Source of the DNA: Enterococcus ratti
Lineage (GTDB): Bacteria > Bacillota > Bacilli > Lactobacillales > Enterococcaceae
Assembly (NCBI RefSeq): GCF_001886195.1
Contig: NZ_JXLB01000013.1
Span: 1-64,000, forward strand
Direction of reading: 5' to 3'
DNA: 64,000 nucleotides
The position numbers were made by a program, and so were the translations under genes. Positions 17,902 to 27,895 of this stretch are shown one piece after another; positions within the stretch are counted from its first letter, which is position 1, and each line of letters opens with the position of its first letter. The notes under the pieces are model-generated. The model did no database searches, was not told the origin of the DNA, and worked only from the letters and a program-made list of their open reading frames with translations.

Positions 17902-18149
17902 ATATCTCCTCCAATAATTAATAAGTCTATTTTAGCATTTTTCTTTTATTAAAGCGCTACCTTTTTTAACCTACCAAAAAATTTTTTACAAGAGTAAGAA
18001 ATAATTGAAGCTCCCTCAGTTACGTAAACTACGAGAATTATTTCACACTTTATTATAAACTATTTACGGTTATCTCTAATGCGATTTGAATAAATAAAAA
18101 AATGAACCCTTCTAAAATACTTGTTAACAATTATTTGGTAAAAGCACAA
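17902..18149. other. intergenic, one inverted repeat
   Basis: Between the AI-2E gene and nagB terminator. A GAAATAATT / AATTATTTC pair (about 17998-18041) with a 25-base loop is the only structure seen. Its role is unclear. Confidence 0.4.
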
Positions 18150-18199
18150 AAAACACCCATTCATTTAGCTAAATTTTCTAGCTTTGTTAGAATGAGTGT
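18150..18199 (-). terminator. nagB terminator
   Basis: On the minus strand ACACTCATTC pairs with GAATGGGTGT around an inner AGCTA/TAGCT stem. TTTTTT follows. It lies 27 bp beyond the nagB stop codon. Confidence 0.75.
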
Positions 18200-18226
18200 C
18201 AATAAACTGTCGTTTTATGGCTCTTT

Positions 18227-18928
18227 TTATAATTTACTTGCTGCTGCTTCGTCAATGATGACAATCACGTTTTCATGCTTTTGTAAAATACTTGCTGGCA
18301 TCTCAGGTGTAATCGGACCATCAATCATTCCTTTGATAGCATCTGCCTTATTTTCTCCGTAAGCCATCAAAATGATTTCTTTTCCCTTTAAAATTGAACC
18401 GATCCCCATTGAAACAGCTTTTGTTGGTACATCTTCTGCTTTTTCAAAAAATCGTTGATTGGCATTGATCGTTGACTCTGTTAAATCAACCACTGAAGTT
18501 GTTCCATCAAATGATGCACCGGGTTCATTGAAACCGATATGTCCGTTTTGACCAATTCCTAAGATTTGGATATCAATTGGATGCTCTTCAATAATTTGAT
18601 CATAAGTATGACAAGCAGCTTCTAAATCATCTGCTTTTCCATTGGGTACATAAGTTTCTTTAAAAGGTTTTTTATCAAACAATTGCACGTCCATGAAATG
18701 ACGATAGCTTTGTTCATCTGAACCGCCTAATCCAACATATTCATCTAAGTTTATAGAAGTCATGTCACTGAAATCCAGATCGCTTGAAGTCATCTCTTTA
18801 TATAAAGTCATTGGCGTACTTCCTGTGGCAAGTCCTAATACTTTTGCACCATTTTCCATTCCTTTTTTGATCATTTCAAAGGCTTTTTTTCCACCTTCTT
18901 CAGCGTTTTTCACACGAATGATTTCCAT
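18227..18928 (-). CDS. nagB: glucosamine-6-phosphate deaminase
   Basis: 233 residues from the ATG at 18928, preceded by AAAGGAG at good spacing. It converts glucosamine-6-phosphate to fructose-6-phosphate and ammonia. Family landmarks are [24 protein letters not shown], the catalytic [14 protein letters not shown] with Asp/His/Glu relay residues, and MGIGSIL. Length matches the short Gram-positive NagB without the allosteric C-terminal extension. It stands alone and is controlled by the flanking NagR-type boxes. Confidence 0.95.
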   Translation of the reverse strand: MEIIRVKNAEEGGKKAFEMIKKGMENGAKVLGLATGSTPMTLYKEMTSSDLDFSDMTSINLDEYVGLGGSDEQSYRHFMDVQLFDKKPFKETYVPNGKADDLEAACHTYDQIIEEHPIDIQILGIGQNGHIGFNEPGASFDGTTSVVDLTESTINANQRFFEKAEDVPTKAVSMGIGSILKGKEIILMAYGENKADAIKGMIDGPITPEMPASILQKHENVIVIIDEAAASKL

Positions 18929-18945
18929 AACAACTACTCCTTTAT

Positions 18946-19007
18946 ATTTGGTATAGCCCAATTATAGCATGTTCTTTTTTCTTTTACAACATTAGTATAG
19001 ACCAAAT
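18946..19007 (-). promoter_or_regulatory. nagB promoter with two NagR-type operators
   Basis: On the minus strand TTGTAA (18984-18989) and TATAAT (18961-18966) are 17 bp apart. ATTTGGTATAGCCCAAT (18946-18962) and ATTAGTATAGACCAAAT (18991-19007) flank the promoter on either side. Both resemble the NagR/YvoA operator (TTGGTATAGACCAA). GntR-family NagR releases such sites with amino-sugar phosphates. Confidence 0.75.
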
Positions 19008-19233
19008 CCTCTATTTATTTTTTGCTCTTCTTATTTTGAACATGTCTTAACTATGCTTTTTATACGCAGTTAACCTTTAAAAGAATATAAAACAAAAAGA
19101 AATCTTTGCCGTTCAGATAAAAAAACTTTGACAAAAAAAGCCGCCATTTACAAAAATTTGCCTACTTATTTTCGTAAATTGCGACTGATTGTTTGCAGTT
19201 AAAGACGGTCCAAGTACACTCTTCTTTATTATG

Positions 19234-19947
19234 TTATTGTGCAAGACTGACTAAATGAAGCTTCGTAATATTTTTGTACACAGAAAGTTCCTCGATCACA
19301 TCTGCGTAAGTCAATCCTTTAGGTAAATCAATCGTGTAGATGTTTTTGTAAATACGGTAGTCATCAACAAATTTCACATCAAAGTTTACATCTTCAATAA
19401 CAATATTCTTTTCTTCAAAATAATCGTTAAGAAAGTCTTTAGTTTCTTTCCGGTGAATAAATTGAATTTCTAATTTCTTTGTTGTCGGTACATGGATTAC
19501 ACGTTTTACTACAGTGAGTGCAAATGCAATACCGATAAAACTGATAATTGCAATAGCATAATACCCCATACCAATGGCAATTCCTAAACCTGCGACAGTC
19601 CACAAAGAAGCAGCAGTCGTTAACCCCGTAACCGACTGTTTGGTAACAATGATCGTTCCTGCTCCTAAAAAACCAATTCCGCTTACAACTTGAGCAATTA
19701 AGCGTGCTTCATCTGAACGTACTGTTCCAACAAGTTGAGGATAAGTCAAAGCATTTTTTATTGCGCTACTGGCAATCTCAACTTGGATCAGTGCAATGAC
19801 ACAAGCTCCCATACAAACAAGAATATGCGTACGCATCCCCGCTGGACGATTTTTATATTGTCGTTCAAAACCAATAGCACCACCAAACAGCATCGCAATT
19901 CCTAATCTCAAAACAATTTCTGGGATGGATAATATCAACTCGTTCAT
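19234..19947 (-). CDS. MgtC/SapB family membrane protein
   Basis: 237 residues. The N-terminal 150 residues carry four or five membrane segments with the family motif LFGGAIGFERQYKNRPAGMRTH and GFLGAGTIIV. The C-terminal 85 residues form a soluble ACT-like domain. Relatives affect magnesium homeostasis or F-ATPase activity in some pathogens; here the role is unknown. It is a monocistronic leftward gene. The DNA between it and nagB (19008-19233) shows nothing else. Confidence 0.85.
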   Translation of the reverse strand: MNELILSIPEIVLRLGIAMLFGGAIGFERQYKNRPAGMRTHILVCMGACVIALIQVEIASSAIKNALTYPQLVGTVRSDEARLIAQVVSGIGFLGAGTIIVTKQSVTGLTTAASLWTVAGLGIAIGMGYYAIAIISFIGIAFALTVVKRVIHVPTTKKLEIQFIHRKETKDFLNDYFEEKNIVIEDVNFDVKFVDDYRIYKNIYTIDLPKGLTYADVIEELSVYKNITKLHLVSLAQ

Positions 19948-20001
19948 TTAACCCCTCCAATTGACTAAAAAATCCGTAAAACATTTTGTGATTCTTTTAC
20001 A

Positions 20002-21192
20002 TTATTCACCTGTTCTTTCTCGAAAAACAATTGTTTGAAAGAAAAAGGCACACCCTTGAAAAACTAAACCAATCCCTGTTACACCGACCCAACCATAATG
20101 CTGCCACATTGCTGTTCCTAATAAGGAACCAGTGGCGCCTCCAATAAAATACATAAACATAAAAACTGTATTGTTTCGATTACTTGCAGTTTCATCTAAG
20201 CCTTGGACTCTCGTTTGATTTGCCACTTGACCAAATTGATTGCCAACGTCTAATAAAATAATAGCAAGCAGCATTACGATTAAATGACCGCCAGCTACTA
20301 GTAAAGCAATAAAACTGATTGTTTGCATCACAAGTCCCATACCTACAATCTTTCTTTCCGAATAAGAGTCAGCCAAACGACCAACAATCGGCGCTGCTAT
20401 CGCTCCTGATAAACCAAAAACAGCTAAAATTCCTGCCTCAAAGGTTCCCCAATGATACACGGGGCTACTAATATAAAAGATCAACGTTGACCAAAAAATA
20501 GAAAAAGTACCAAACATAAAAAAACCACTAATTGATGCTTCACGCAGTAAACGTTGACTTTTGACTAAATGCGGTAAACTTTTTAAAGAATCAAGGTATG
20601 AGAACTCTGTTTTTGCAATTGTTTGCGTTCTAGGCAACTTCCAGTACAGCAATCCGGTCAAAAGAACCACAGTCACTAGAGCAAACAAATAAATCATGCG
20701 CCATGAAAAAAGACTAGCTACCAATCCTGAAATCGTTCGTGAAAGTAAAATTCCCACTAAGAGACCGCTTAATAAAGTACCTATCACTTTTCCTCTTACT
20801 TTTGGACCGGCTAGTACCGCACCATAAGGAATAATAACTTGCGGTACGATTGATAATAAACCGATTAAAAACGAAGCACACGCAAATAACGTAAAAGACG
20901 GCGCAAAAAAAGCAGCTAGTAGTGAAATAGCAGACAACGCAGACATTCGGATAATCAGTTTTGGTCGATCCACCACATCACCTAATGGTACTAAAAAAAG
21001 CAAACCCACTGCATAGCCTAGTTGTGTCAACATCGTTAAAATACCAATCGCACTTGTACTAACAGACAAACTTGCCGCAACTTTGGTGCCAATTGGTTGA
21101 ATATAATACATGTTTGCTACCACAACACCACATGTAATTGATAAAAGTAAAATCAATGAATGTGTTAACATATTTTTTTCATTTTTCTCCAT
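20002..21192 (-). CDS. MFS transporter (drug-exporter-like)
   Basis: 396 residues with about 12 predicted membrane helices. The loop 2-3 signature region reads LVPLGDVVDRPKL. The central loop is short (about 190-205). The pattern resembles DHA1-type exporters of unknown substrate. A modest ribosome site (AGGGACAT) precedes the start. No neighbouring gene indicates a substrate. Confidence 0.8.
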   Translation of the reverse strand: MEKNEKNMLTHSLILLLSITCGVVVANMYYIQPIGTKVAASLSVSTSAIGILTMLTQLGYAVGLLFLVPLGDVVDRPKLIIRMSALSAISLLAAFFAPSFTLFACASFLIGLLSIVPQVIIPYGAVLAGPKVRGKVIGTLLSGLLVGILLSRTISGLVASLFSWRMIYLFALVTVVLLTGLLYWKLPRTQTIAKTEFSYLDSLKSLPHLVKSQRLLREASISGFFMFGTFSIFWSTLIFYISSPVYHWGTFEAGILAVFGLSGAIAAPIVGRLADSYSERKIVGMGLVMQTISFIALLVAGGHLIVMLLAIILLDVGNQFGQVANQTRVQGLDETASNRNNTVFMFMYFIGGATGSLLGTAMWQHYGWVGVTGIGLVFQGCAFFFQTIVFRERTGE

Positions 21193-21392
21193 TTATGTCC
21201 CTCATTTCCCTTTATTAGTTTACAACTTCTAGAAAAAATTGAAAACAGAAAAATTCAGAATGTTGTTTCTTTTCTGCTCTACATTTTAAAAAATAAACCT
21301 TGAATTTTTCATGACTAAAGTAAGAAATCAACTGAACTATTGAATAGAATGCACTCTTTTTGTGAAACGACTATAAAAACAAATCAGATAAT

Positions 21393-22070
21393 TTATTGCA
21401 AATGATGCTGCCGACGGTCTTTATAAATAATTACAATTAAAAAAGTAAACACAAGAACACTTGCTACTAACAAAATAGCCATCTTACTGTAGCCGTGGAA
21501 TAAAGCTTCTCCTCCACAAGCATAGAGTAAAGAAGATGGAACGGCTCCAAAGATGATGGATAGAATGACTTCACGGATTTGTAAATTTAAAGTCGTGATG
21601 GCAAAATTGATGACAGAAGATGGAATTACTGGAACCATATAGCCAATGACAATACCGACTTTTGGGTGTCTCATTTTACGGATTGCTTCTACCCAGCAAT
21701 TTGATTTGGTAGAACGAGTAAAAGACTTTAAATGTCGCATCAAGAAAATTGATAATAGATTGCCATACACATTTCCAAAAACATTAATTAACGTTCCTAA
21801 CAAAGGGCCATAACTTAAACCTACAAGAACACCGATAACCGAAGTAGGCACACCCGGCACTGCACACATAATGCCAGTAAGTAAAACTAATATTAGAGCA
21901 GCAGTAAAACCATGAGAACGAATACTTGTCATCATTTGTCGCCGACTTGCTTTAGGATCAAAAAAAATTTGGATATCTATCTGATATTCTAAATACAATC
22001 GATAGCTAATAAAAACAATCAGTAAGATACCGCTAACAAACAATAAGATACGCAATTTTCTCGCTGTCAT
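21393..22070 (-). CDS. TVP38/TMEM64 (DedA-like) membrane protein
   Basis: 225 residues with five or six membrane segments and the re-entrant SNARE-associated motif region VPGVPTSVIGVLVGLSYGP followed by NVFGNVYGNLLS. This family is linked to lipid scrambling or flipping in bacteria and eukaryotes. Its exact role here is unknown. The flanking intergenic stretches (21193-21392, 22071-22356) show nothing I can name. Confidence 0.8.
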   Translation of the reverse strand: MTARKLRILLFVSGILLIVFISYRLYLEYQIDIQIFFDPKASRRQMMTSIRSHGFTAALILVLLTGIMCAVPGVPTSVIGVLVGLSYGPLLGTLINVFGNVYGNLLSIFLMRHLKSFTRSTKSNCWVEAIRKMRHPKVGIVIGYMVPVIPSSVINFAITTLNLQIREVILSIIFGAVPSSLLYACGGEALFHGYSKMAILLVASVLVFTFLIVIIYKDRRQHHLQ

Positions 22071-22356
22071 TTTTTCACCTACTAAAAAATAATTGATTCT
22101 TTATAAGTGTATCATAAAAGTAAAAAAGGTCCTCTTGTGGCAATCAAGCAAAAATAGGCTGTCTACTTACCTATTAAAAAGAACTACGTATTTATTTGAA
22201 ACGATGCTTTAATCTCTAAAATTGTTCTGTCTCACAAAAATTAACTAGTTATAATCATTGCTAAAAACTTTTCTTTTGTTAAATGGCATTTCATCAAAAA
22301 ACAAAATACCACTAGCTCATTTTTTTAACGGTTGATTCAATAACTAGTAAATTGCT

Positions 22357-24672
22357 TCAGATGTAGGCGGTTAATTCAATCAAACTAATCGCATTTGATT
22401 CAAGTGTAATATAATAAGAAAAACGATCTTCCAGCTCGATTTCAAACGCTTTCATTCTTGGGTGAGTGGTTCTTTCAATATATTCTTGCAGCTCGACATC
22501 TAAATGTTTAATTTTTCGAAACTGATTGTACGTATAGTAAACTGCGCCATTATGATGGTCAAAATCAATTTGCTTGATCTGGTAATAGCTTGAAGGCAAT
22601 TCTTGAATATTTATTGCTAACGATACTTTATAACTATTTAAAAAACTTTCTTCTGATGAAAGATACGGATCAAAATAATTACTGTTCCATAAAAGCAATT
22701 GATACTTATTTCTATTTTTAACCAAAAGATATTCTTTTCCCATTGCGATTATCTCGCCTTTAAGTCGTTGAAGCAGCCACATACAATAATAGACGGGACG
22801 TTTATTATTTTGAAAATGAAATAATTCAAGTCCATCATTCAAAAGTTGGTCAGAAAGACTCATGCTTTCGTATAATTCAATATTTAACCAAAAGCCAACC
22901 CCCTTGACTAAAGGCAATAGTTCCAAATATTCTTGCAAAATAATTGCGCCTCTAAAAAAAGTACCGTTTGTCACTCTTGTCTTTCCGGTAATGGTATTCC
23001 AATCCATTAAGTAAAGCGGAACATTTAGCTCATGTTCTTTTAGCAAATGTTTGATATAATTGGTTTTTTTGAACAAATACTGGTGGATATCTTTAATGGG
23101 TACAACTTCTTTTTCTTGTGAAACAAGTTTATTAGGATCAGCGGAATAGGTTAAAAATTGGCAGAAAGGAGCAACAGTTTTTAAAAAGAAAATGATATCT
23201 TCCTCTTTAAACTCTCGAGAATCTGCAAGGGGAATCGTTGCACCGATTTCTATATTTTCAGAAATACTAATAAAATAATTCCTTAATTCATGAAAAAGAT
23301 AATTCTCTTGTTCAATTGGTGGTAAATTGAAATTAATTTTCCACGTTTCAATTGTATTTTTTCCAAACTGATTGTGCAAATGAACAAAAAATTTTCGGTA
23401 CAAACTTTCTTTCAACAACTCTTTCACCTGCTGAGCGTTCACATTAAATATGACACCAATCGCATGCCTATCTAGAAAAAGCAATATTTTATCTAATTGC
23501 TCAAAAAAAGGAAATGAATTTAATTTTGTCTTTTTTGCTAACTGAAAAGAAGAGGGACATTGAGAAAATAACTGGTGGAACTGAACATGAGTAATCATCT
23601 TTTCTTTTTTTAATACTAAAAGTTCTTTTTGAATCGAATCCATCGCTAATTTATCTAATGATCCAATATTTATAACAAAATCTCTCTCTTTTATTTTTAA
23701 AGAACGATTCGACATTTTTATGTCTATCGCTTTATTTTGAACATCTATGTTCATTGAATGAACCTTTTCTATTTGGTTTTGACAATATTTATAAAGTAAA
23801 GTGACCATTTCTTTACGCTGCTCATTTTTTCTTAATACCGATAAAGAATCTAAATTTTTAGTTAATATTTCTTTCGTGTGTTGTATCCGATAAGTTGTTG
23901 GCGGTACATTAAATTTTTTTTTAAACGCTTCTCGGTAAGTTTTGCTATTCTTAAAACCATTATTTTGTGCGATTTGTTCAATACTTCGTTTCGTATAAAG
24001 TAATTCTTTTAGACTATGATTGATTGCTAACTCCCTCAAATAATCAGAAAAATAAGTACCAGTCTGTTGTTTGAAAAACTTTGACAAGGCTGGTGCAGAC
24101 AAATAAAAGTGTTCTGCTACTTTCTTCAATGAAAGTGATTTTTGAAAATTTTCTTCGATATAATTAAGTATCTCATACAATTTTGGCTGCTCGTTAAACG
24201 GATAAAAACAAGTTTGTGACTTACTGAAATGCTGGACTAGTCCGTACAATAATTGATTGAATATAATATTTTCTTTTATTTTCTTTGCTATTTCTTCTCC
24301 GAATTCTAGCAAACATAATTCTGCTAGTTGTGTTCTCATTTGTTCCATTGCCGTTAATTTGCCTTGTTCTTTGCTTTTAGGAATACATTCAAATTGTACG
24401 TGAAAAACCATAGGAAACTGCATCACAAAAAATAACGTGTCAATTTGAAGCTCTATGTAAACTACATGCTTTATTGAAAGTGGTTTTAATTCAATTCGCT
24501 CATTTATATTAAATACAAACATATCTCCTGAGGATAATTGATAGGCTTTATCCTGCTTTTCCACCATCATCTCTCCTTCTAAAAGTAATAAAAGAGTGAT
24601 CTCCCGATAATATTTTTGTTCATATTTTTCAGAATCGTTAAAACGAATCTTATAATTTCGTTCATATTTCAT
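22357..24672 (-). CDS. AraC-family regulator with C-terminal GH39-like domain
   Basis: 771 residues from the ATG at 24672, preceded by TTAGGAGG. The N-terminal cupin-like sensor covers about 1-110 (SSGDMFVFN). An AraC-type double HTH spans about 165-270 (LSLKKVAEHFYLSAPALSKFFKQ, written here in two parts by helix, and FKNSKTYREAFKKKF). Residues about 330-771 resemble a GH39 beta-xylosidase barrel, ending in the beta-sandwich typical of that family (GKEYLLVKNRNKYQLLLWN). The GH39 acid/base motif T-E-W-N reads M-D-W-N, so catalysis is doubtful and a ligand-sensing role is likelier. It is divergent from an amidohydrolase/MFS operon that it probably controls. Confidence 0.85.
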   Translation of the reverse strand: MKYERNYKIRFNDSEKYEQKYYREITLLLLLEGEMMVEKQDKAYQLSSGDMFVFNINERIELKPLSIKHVVYIELQIDTLFFVMQFPMVFHVQFECIPKSKEQGKLTAMEQMRTQLAELCLLEFGEEIAKKIKENIIFNQLLYGLVQHFSKSQTCFYPFNEQPKLYEILNYIEENFQKSLSLKKVAEHFYLSAPALSKFFKQQTGTYFSDYLRELAINHSLKELLYTKRSIEQIAQNNGFKNSKTYREAFKKKFNVPPTTYRIQHTKEILTKNLDSLSVLRKNEQRKEMVTLLYKYCQNQIEKVHSMNIDVQNKAIDIKMSNRSLKIKERDFVINIGSLDKLAMDSIQKELLVLKKEKMITHVQFHQLFSQCPSSFQLAKKTKLNSFPFFEQLDKILLFLDRHAIGVIFNVNAQQVKELLKESLYRKFFVHLHNQFGKNTIETWKINFNLPPIEQENYLFHELRNYFISISENIEIGATIPLADSREFKEEDIIFFLKTVAPFCQFLTYSADPNKLVSQEKEVVPIKDIHQYLFKKTNYIKHLLKEHELNVPLYLMDWNTITGKTRVTNGTFFRGAIILQEYLELLPLVKGVGFWLNIELYESMSLSDQLLNDGLELFHFQNNKRPVYYCMWLLQRLKGEIIAMGKEYLLVKNRNKYQLLLWNSNYFDPYLSSEESFLNSYKVSLAINIQELPSSYYQIKQIDFDHHNGAVYYTYNQFRKIKHLDVELQEYIERTTHPRMKAFEIELEDRFSYYITLESNAISLIELTAYI

Positions 24673-24710
24673 TTCTTTTGTCCTCCTAACACTCAAGTTC
24701 TATTAATAAT

Positions 24711-24835
24711 AACATACCTATGTTAATAATTGTTCGCTTATTCATACTTTAATTTCTATGCCTATATCTGAAAATACAAATATAGGTAATTTTAGAAATT
24801 TTACGCATGGAATATTTATCTAAAAGAACTATACT
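24711..24835 (+). promoter_or_regulatory. shared control region of the AraC-type gene and amidohydrolase operon
   Basis: AACATACCTATGTT (24711-24724) is a perfect 14-bp palindrome in an AT-rich divergent region. For the rightward operon TATACT (24830-24835) is a good -10, but 16 bp upstream only TGGAAT is found. A weak -35 is what one expects for activator-dependent transcription. Binding by the adjacent regulator is inference. Confidence 0.45.
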
Positions 24836-24861
24836 AAATTTTAAAAGAAGGAGGTCTAACT

Positions 24862-26052
24862 ATGACTACGCTACAAACAAAATTATTCGCAGGCTTAGAA
24901 AAAAGAAAAGCTGAAATGATTGCTATTCGAAGATACCTACATGAAAATCCAGAATTATCTTTTCACGAAACGAATACTGCTCAATATATCGAAAACTTTT
25001 ATCAAGGAAAAAATTGTAAAGTGACCACCCATGTAGGGGGAGGAAATGGTATTATCGTTGACATTAAAGGCGGGATTGCTGGTCCGACAATAGCGATCCG
25101 CGCCGATTTTGATGCTTTACCTATTCAAGAAAATACTGGACTTTCCTTTGCGTCAAAAGTGCCGAGTGTCATGCATGCTTGTGGTCATGATGGACATACT
25201 GCTTATATGATGATTTTAGCAGACTCTTTGATCGAAATGAAAGAAGAAATAGCTGGAACTATTCGTATTCTTCATCAACCTGCTGAAGAAGTTCCACCGG
25301 GAGGAGCAAAAGGGATGATTGAAGCTGGCTGTTTAGAAGGTGTCAGTGCAGTTCTAGGGATACATGTTATGAGTACGGAAGAAGTTGGCTGTGTCTATTA
25401 CCATAAAGGTGCCATTCAAACAGGACGTGCTACCTTTAACATTTCTTTCCTTGGAAAAGGTGGACATGGCTCTATGCCACAAGAAGCCAATGATGCCATT
25501 GTAGCTGCTTCACAATTTGTTACTGCTGTGCAAACGATTGTAAGTCGCCGCTTAAATCCTTTTGATACAGCTACTGTTACGATTGGTTCTTTTGATGGTA
25601 AAGGTTCTGCAAATATTATTAAAGAAAATGTCACGCTCACAGGTGATGTAAGAGTAATGAAAGAAGAAACGCGCGACCTTGTTGAGAAAGAATTTCATCG
25701 GATTCTAGATGGAATATGTAAAGCCTTTAATATTACCTACAAACTTGATTATCAAAATGATTATCCTGTTCTGATCAACGACTACAAAATCACTGACATG
25801 GTGATATCTGCTTTAGCACAAGCAAAAATTCCCGTAAAAGATTGTGGTCCTCAGACTCCATCGGAAGATTTTGCATACTATGCATTAAAAAAACCAAGTT
25901 GCTTTTTCTACGTAGGTGCTCATAAAAAAGGAACACCGATGTATCCACATCATAACCCTAAATTTTATATTGACGAATCATGCTTAGAAATCGCTGCAAA
26001 AGCAATGGGTAGTGCGGTATTATATTATTTATCTAATGAGGTTAAAGCATGA
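24862..26052 (+). CDS. M20-family amidohydrolase (aminoacylase / hippurate hydrolase-like)
   Basis: 396 residues of the M20D type. Metal-binding motifs are HACGHDGHTAYM (about 103-114), AEEVPPGG and the late HHNPKFYIDE histidine. The dimerisation lid domain is in the middle (about 180-290, starting near FNISFLGKGGHGSMP). Such enzymes remove acyl or aminoacyl groups from small amides. The start follows GAAGGAGG. It overlaps the following transporter gene by 4 bp, suggesting the transporter brings in or removes its substrate or product. Confidence 0.88.
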   Translation: MTTLQTKLFAGLEKRKAEMIAIRRYLHENPELSFHETNTAQYIENFYQGKNCKVTTHVGGGNGIIVDIKGGIAGPTIAIRADFDALPIQENTGLSFASKVPSVMHACGHDGHTAYMMILADSLIEMKEEIAGTIRILHQPAEEVPPGGAKGMIEAGCLEGVSAVLGIHVMSTEEVGCVYYHKGAIQTGRATFNISFLGKGGHGSMPQEANDAIVAASQFVTAVQTIVSRRLNPFDTATVTIGSFDGKGSANIIKENVTLTGDVRVMKEETRDLVEKEFHRILDGICKAFNITYKLDYQNDYPVLINDYKITDMVISALAQAKIPVKDCGPQTPSEDFAYYALKKPSCFFYVGAHKKGTPMYPHHNPKFYIDESCLEIAAKAMGSAVLYYLSNEVKA

Positions 26053-27461
26053 ATCAAAAAGTAGTAAATAAAAAAAGCAGTGAAGAGTTTCATGGAAACA
26101 ATTATTTACTTACCGGAATTGTTTTCAGTGTGTTGACTTATTGGTTATTTGCCCAATCCTTGTTGAATATAGCACCAGTTGTACAAAATGATTTAAAAAT
26201 ATCTTCAGGAATCTTAAATATCGGTACTTCCATTACAGGCTTAATTTCAGGGATTTTTATTGTAGTTGCTGGTGGTTTAGCTGACAAACTAGGTAGAATG
26301 AAATTAACCTATGTGGGGCTTATTTTAAACGTCATTGGTTCATTAGCATTAGTAATAACTCATGGAACAAATTTATTTATCCTTGGGAGAATTTTCCAAG
26401 GATTAGCTGCTGCATGTATTATGCCAGCTACTATGGCACTAATAAAAGCCTACTATCAAGGAAAAAACCGCCAAAAAGCGTTAAGTTTTTGGTCGATTGG
26501 TTCATGGGGGGGATCAGGTTTTTGCTCTTTTTTTGGTGGAGAAATCGCTAGTACTTTAGGTTGGCGTTATGTCTTTATTTTTTCAATCGTTCTTTCCATC
26601 TTAAGCACTGGCTTAATTATTGGTACACCCGAAAGCAAAGTACAACAGGATAAAAATAAATCCTTTGATAAGATTGGGTTACTCTTATTTATTGTTTCAA
26701 TGGTTGCTTTAAATATTGTTATTTCAAAAGGTTCCGAAATTGGTTGGATAAGCATAACTACTTTCATTTTAGCGGGGATCGTGTTAATAGGGATCTTCTG
26801 CTTTTATATAATAGAAAAGAAACAAACCAATAGCTTCATTGATTTTACTTTGTTTGAAAACAAGGGATACCTCGGTGCCACCATTTCTAATTTTTTACTA
26901 AATGCAGTTGCTGGAACATTAATTGTCATCAATTCTTATATTCAGCAAGGAAGAGGATTGAATGCTGCAAAAACAGGCATGCTGTCAATAGGATATTTAC
27001 TATTTGTTCTTTTCTCAATTCGCATTGGGGAAAAACTATTGCAAGTAATCGGTGCTAGACAACCCATGATTTTAGGAGCACTCGTTTCCGGGTTAGGAAT
27101 TTTTCTGATGATGCTCACTCCATTTGACGATCAAATATATCTTACTCTTGTTTTTATTGGCTATAGCTTCTTTGGTCTAGGACTAGGAATTTATGCTATT
27201 CCTTCTACAGATACAGCTATTTCAAGCGTGCCAAATGAAAAAGCAGGTGTAGCATCTGGTATTTATAAAATGGCAAGTTCACTAGGTGGGGCGTTAGGCG
27301 TTGCTATTTCTGCTTCCATTTATAATGGAATGAGTACAAACTGGGATTTTACAAACGGGGTAACGTATGGCTTACTTGCCAACCTTATTTTTTGTATGTT
27401 CTCCATCTTTTCAGTGGCATTCATTGTTCCAAAGAAAAACATTTCCTCTAATGCTGTTTAG
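26049..27461 (+). CDS. MFS transporter, DHA2-like
   Basis: 470 residues with about 14 membrane segments. The DHA2 signature is visible in GRIFQGLAAACIMPATMAL and GWRYVFIFSI. Motif A reads GGLADKLGRMKL. It is translationally coupled to the M20 amidohydrolase, so the substrate is more likely an N-acylated or peptide-like metabolite than a general drug. This is inference from the operon. A good terminator follows. Confidence 0.83.
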   Translation: MNQKVVNKKSSEEFHGNNYLLTGIVFSVLTYWLFAQSLLNIAPVVQNDLKISSGILNIGTSITGLISGIFIVVAGGLADKLGRMKLTYVGLILNVIGSLALVITHGTNLFILGRIFQGLAAACIMPATMALIKAYYQGKNRQKALSFWSIGSWGGSGFCSFFGGEIASTLGWRYVFIFSIVLSILSTGLIIGTPESKVQQDKNKSFDKIGLLLFIVSMVALNIVISKGSEIGWISITTFILAGIVLIGIFCFYIIEKKQTNSFIDFTLFENKGYLGATISNFLLNAVAGTLIVINSYIQQGRGLNAAKTGMLSIGYLLFVLFSIRIGEKLLQVIGARQPMILGALVSGLGIFLMMLTPFDDQIYLTLVFIGYSFFGLGLGIYAIPSTDTAISSVPNEKAGVASGIYKMASSLGGALGVAISASIYNGMSTNWDFTNGVTYGLLANLIFCMFSIFSVAFIVPKKNISSNAV

Positions 27462-27597
27462 AAAAAACAAAAAAATACGGGTATTAGCACTATATAATAC
27501 GTGAACGGCTGTGAAAAAAGCACAGACTCCTTACACTGTTCCACTTATTTAAGCTAATTTGATTTCTTCCAGTCCCCTATGAACGGACTAGTGAAAA

Positions 27598-27641
27598 AAA
27601 GAAGTTAAGAACCTTATAAAGTCAAGGCTCTTGACTTCTTT
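27598..27641 (+). terminator. terminator of the amidohydrolase/MFS operon
   Basis: AAAGAAGTTAAGAACCTT (27598-27615) pairs with AAGGCTCTTGACTTCTTT (27624-27641), two mismatches, loop of eight. The stretch from 27642 to 27846 has no gene I accept. Confidence 0.8.
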
Positions 27642-27740
27642 AATTAAATTTGATTAAATCATGGATTGCCTTTAGCAAAATATTTTATCTTCATTATATT
27701 TACCTATTTGTTTGATGATCTCTTAAATACTTGAGCGATA

Positions 27741-27895
27741 TTGATTATAAATGATTTTTCTTCTATACTTTGGTGTAAATACAATGGGTATTTGTATAGC
27801 CACTTCGGATGGACTAAACTATTTTCTTTCGTAGCTTTTCTTATTCCTCACCCGCTTAGCAGGTGGTTTTATGTTTCACTCGCTTTGCGAGCTCA
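27741..27895. mobile_element. possible IS200/IS605-type end remnant
   Basis: Two stem-loops lie side by side: CACCCGC-TTA-GCAGGTG (27848-27864, one mismatch) and CTCGC-TTT-GCGAG (27879-27891), separated by TGTTTCA. The second is followed by CTCAAC. Subterminal hairpins of this kind are typical of IS200/IS605 ends. No transposase is left and no boundary can be set. The open reading frame that runs through the hairpins is not convincing as a gene. Confidence 0.3.

Noticed and set aside
17998-18041. GAAATAATT/AATTATTTC inverted repeat as a regulatory site
   Set aside because: AT-only arms with a long loop are expected by chance in such DNA. No gene start or T-run fits it.
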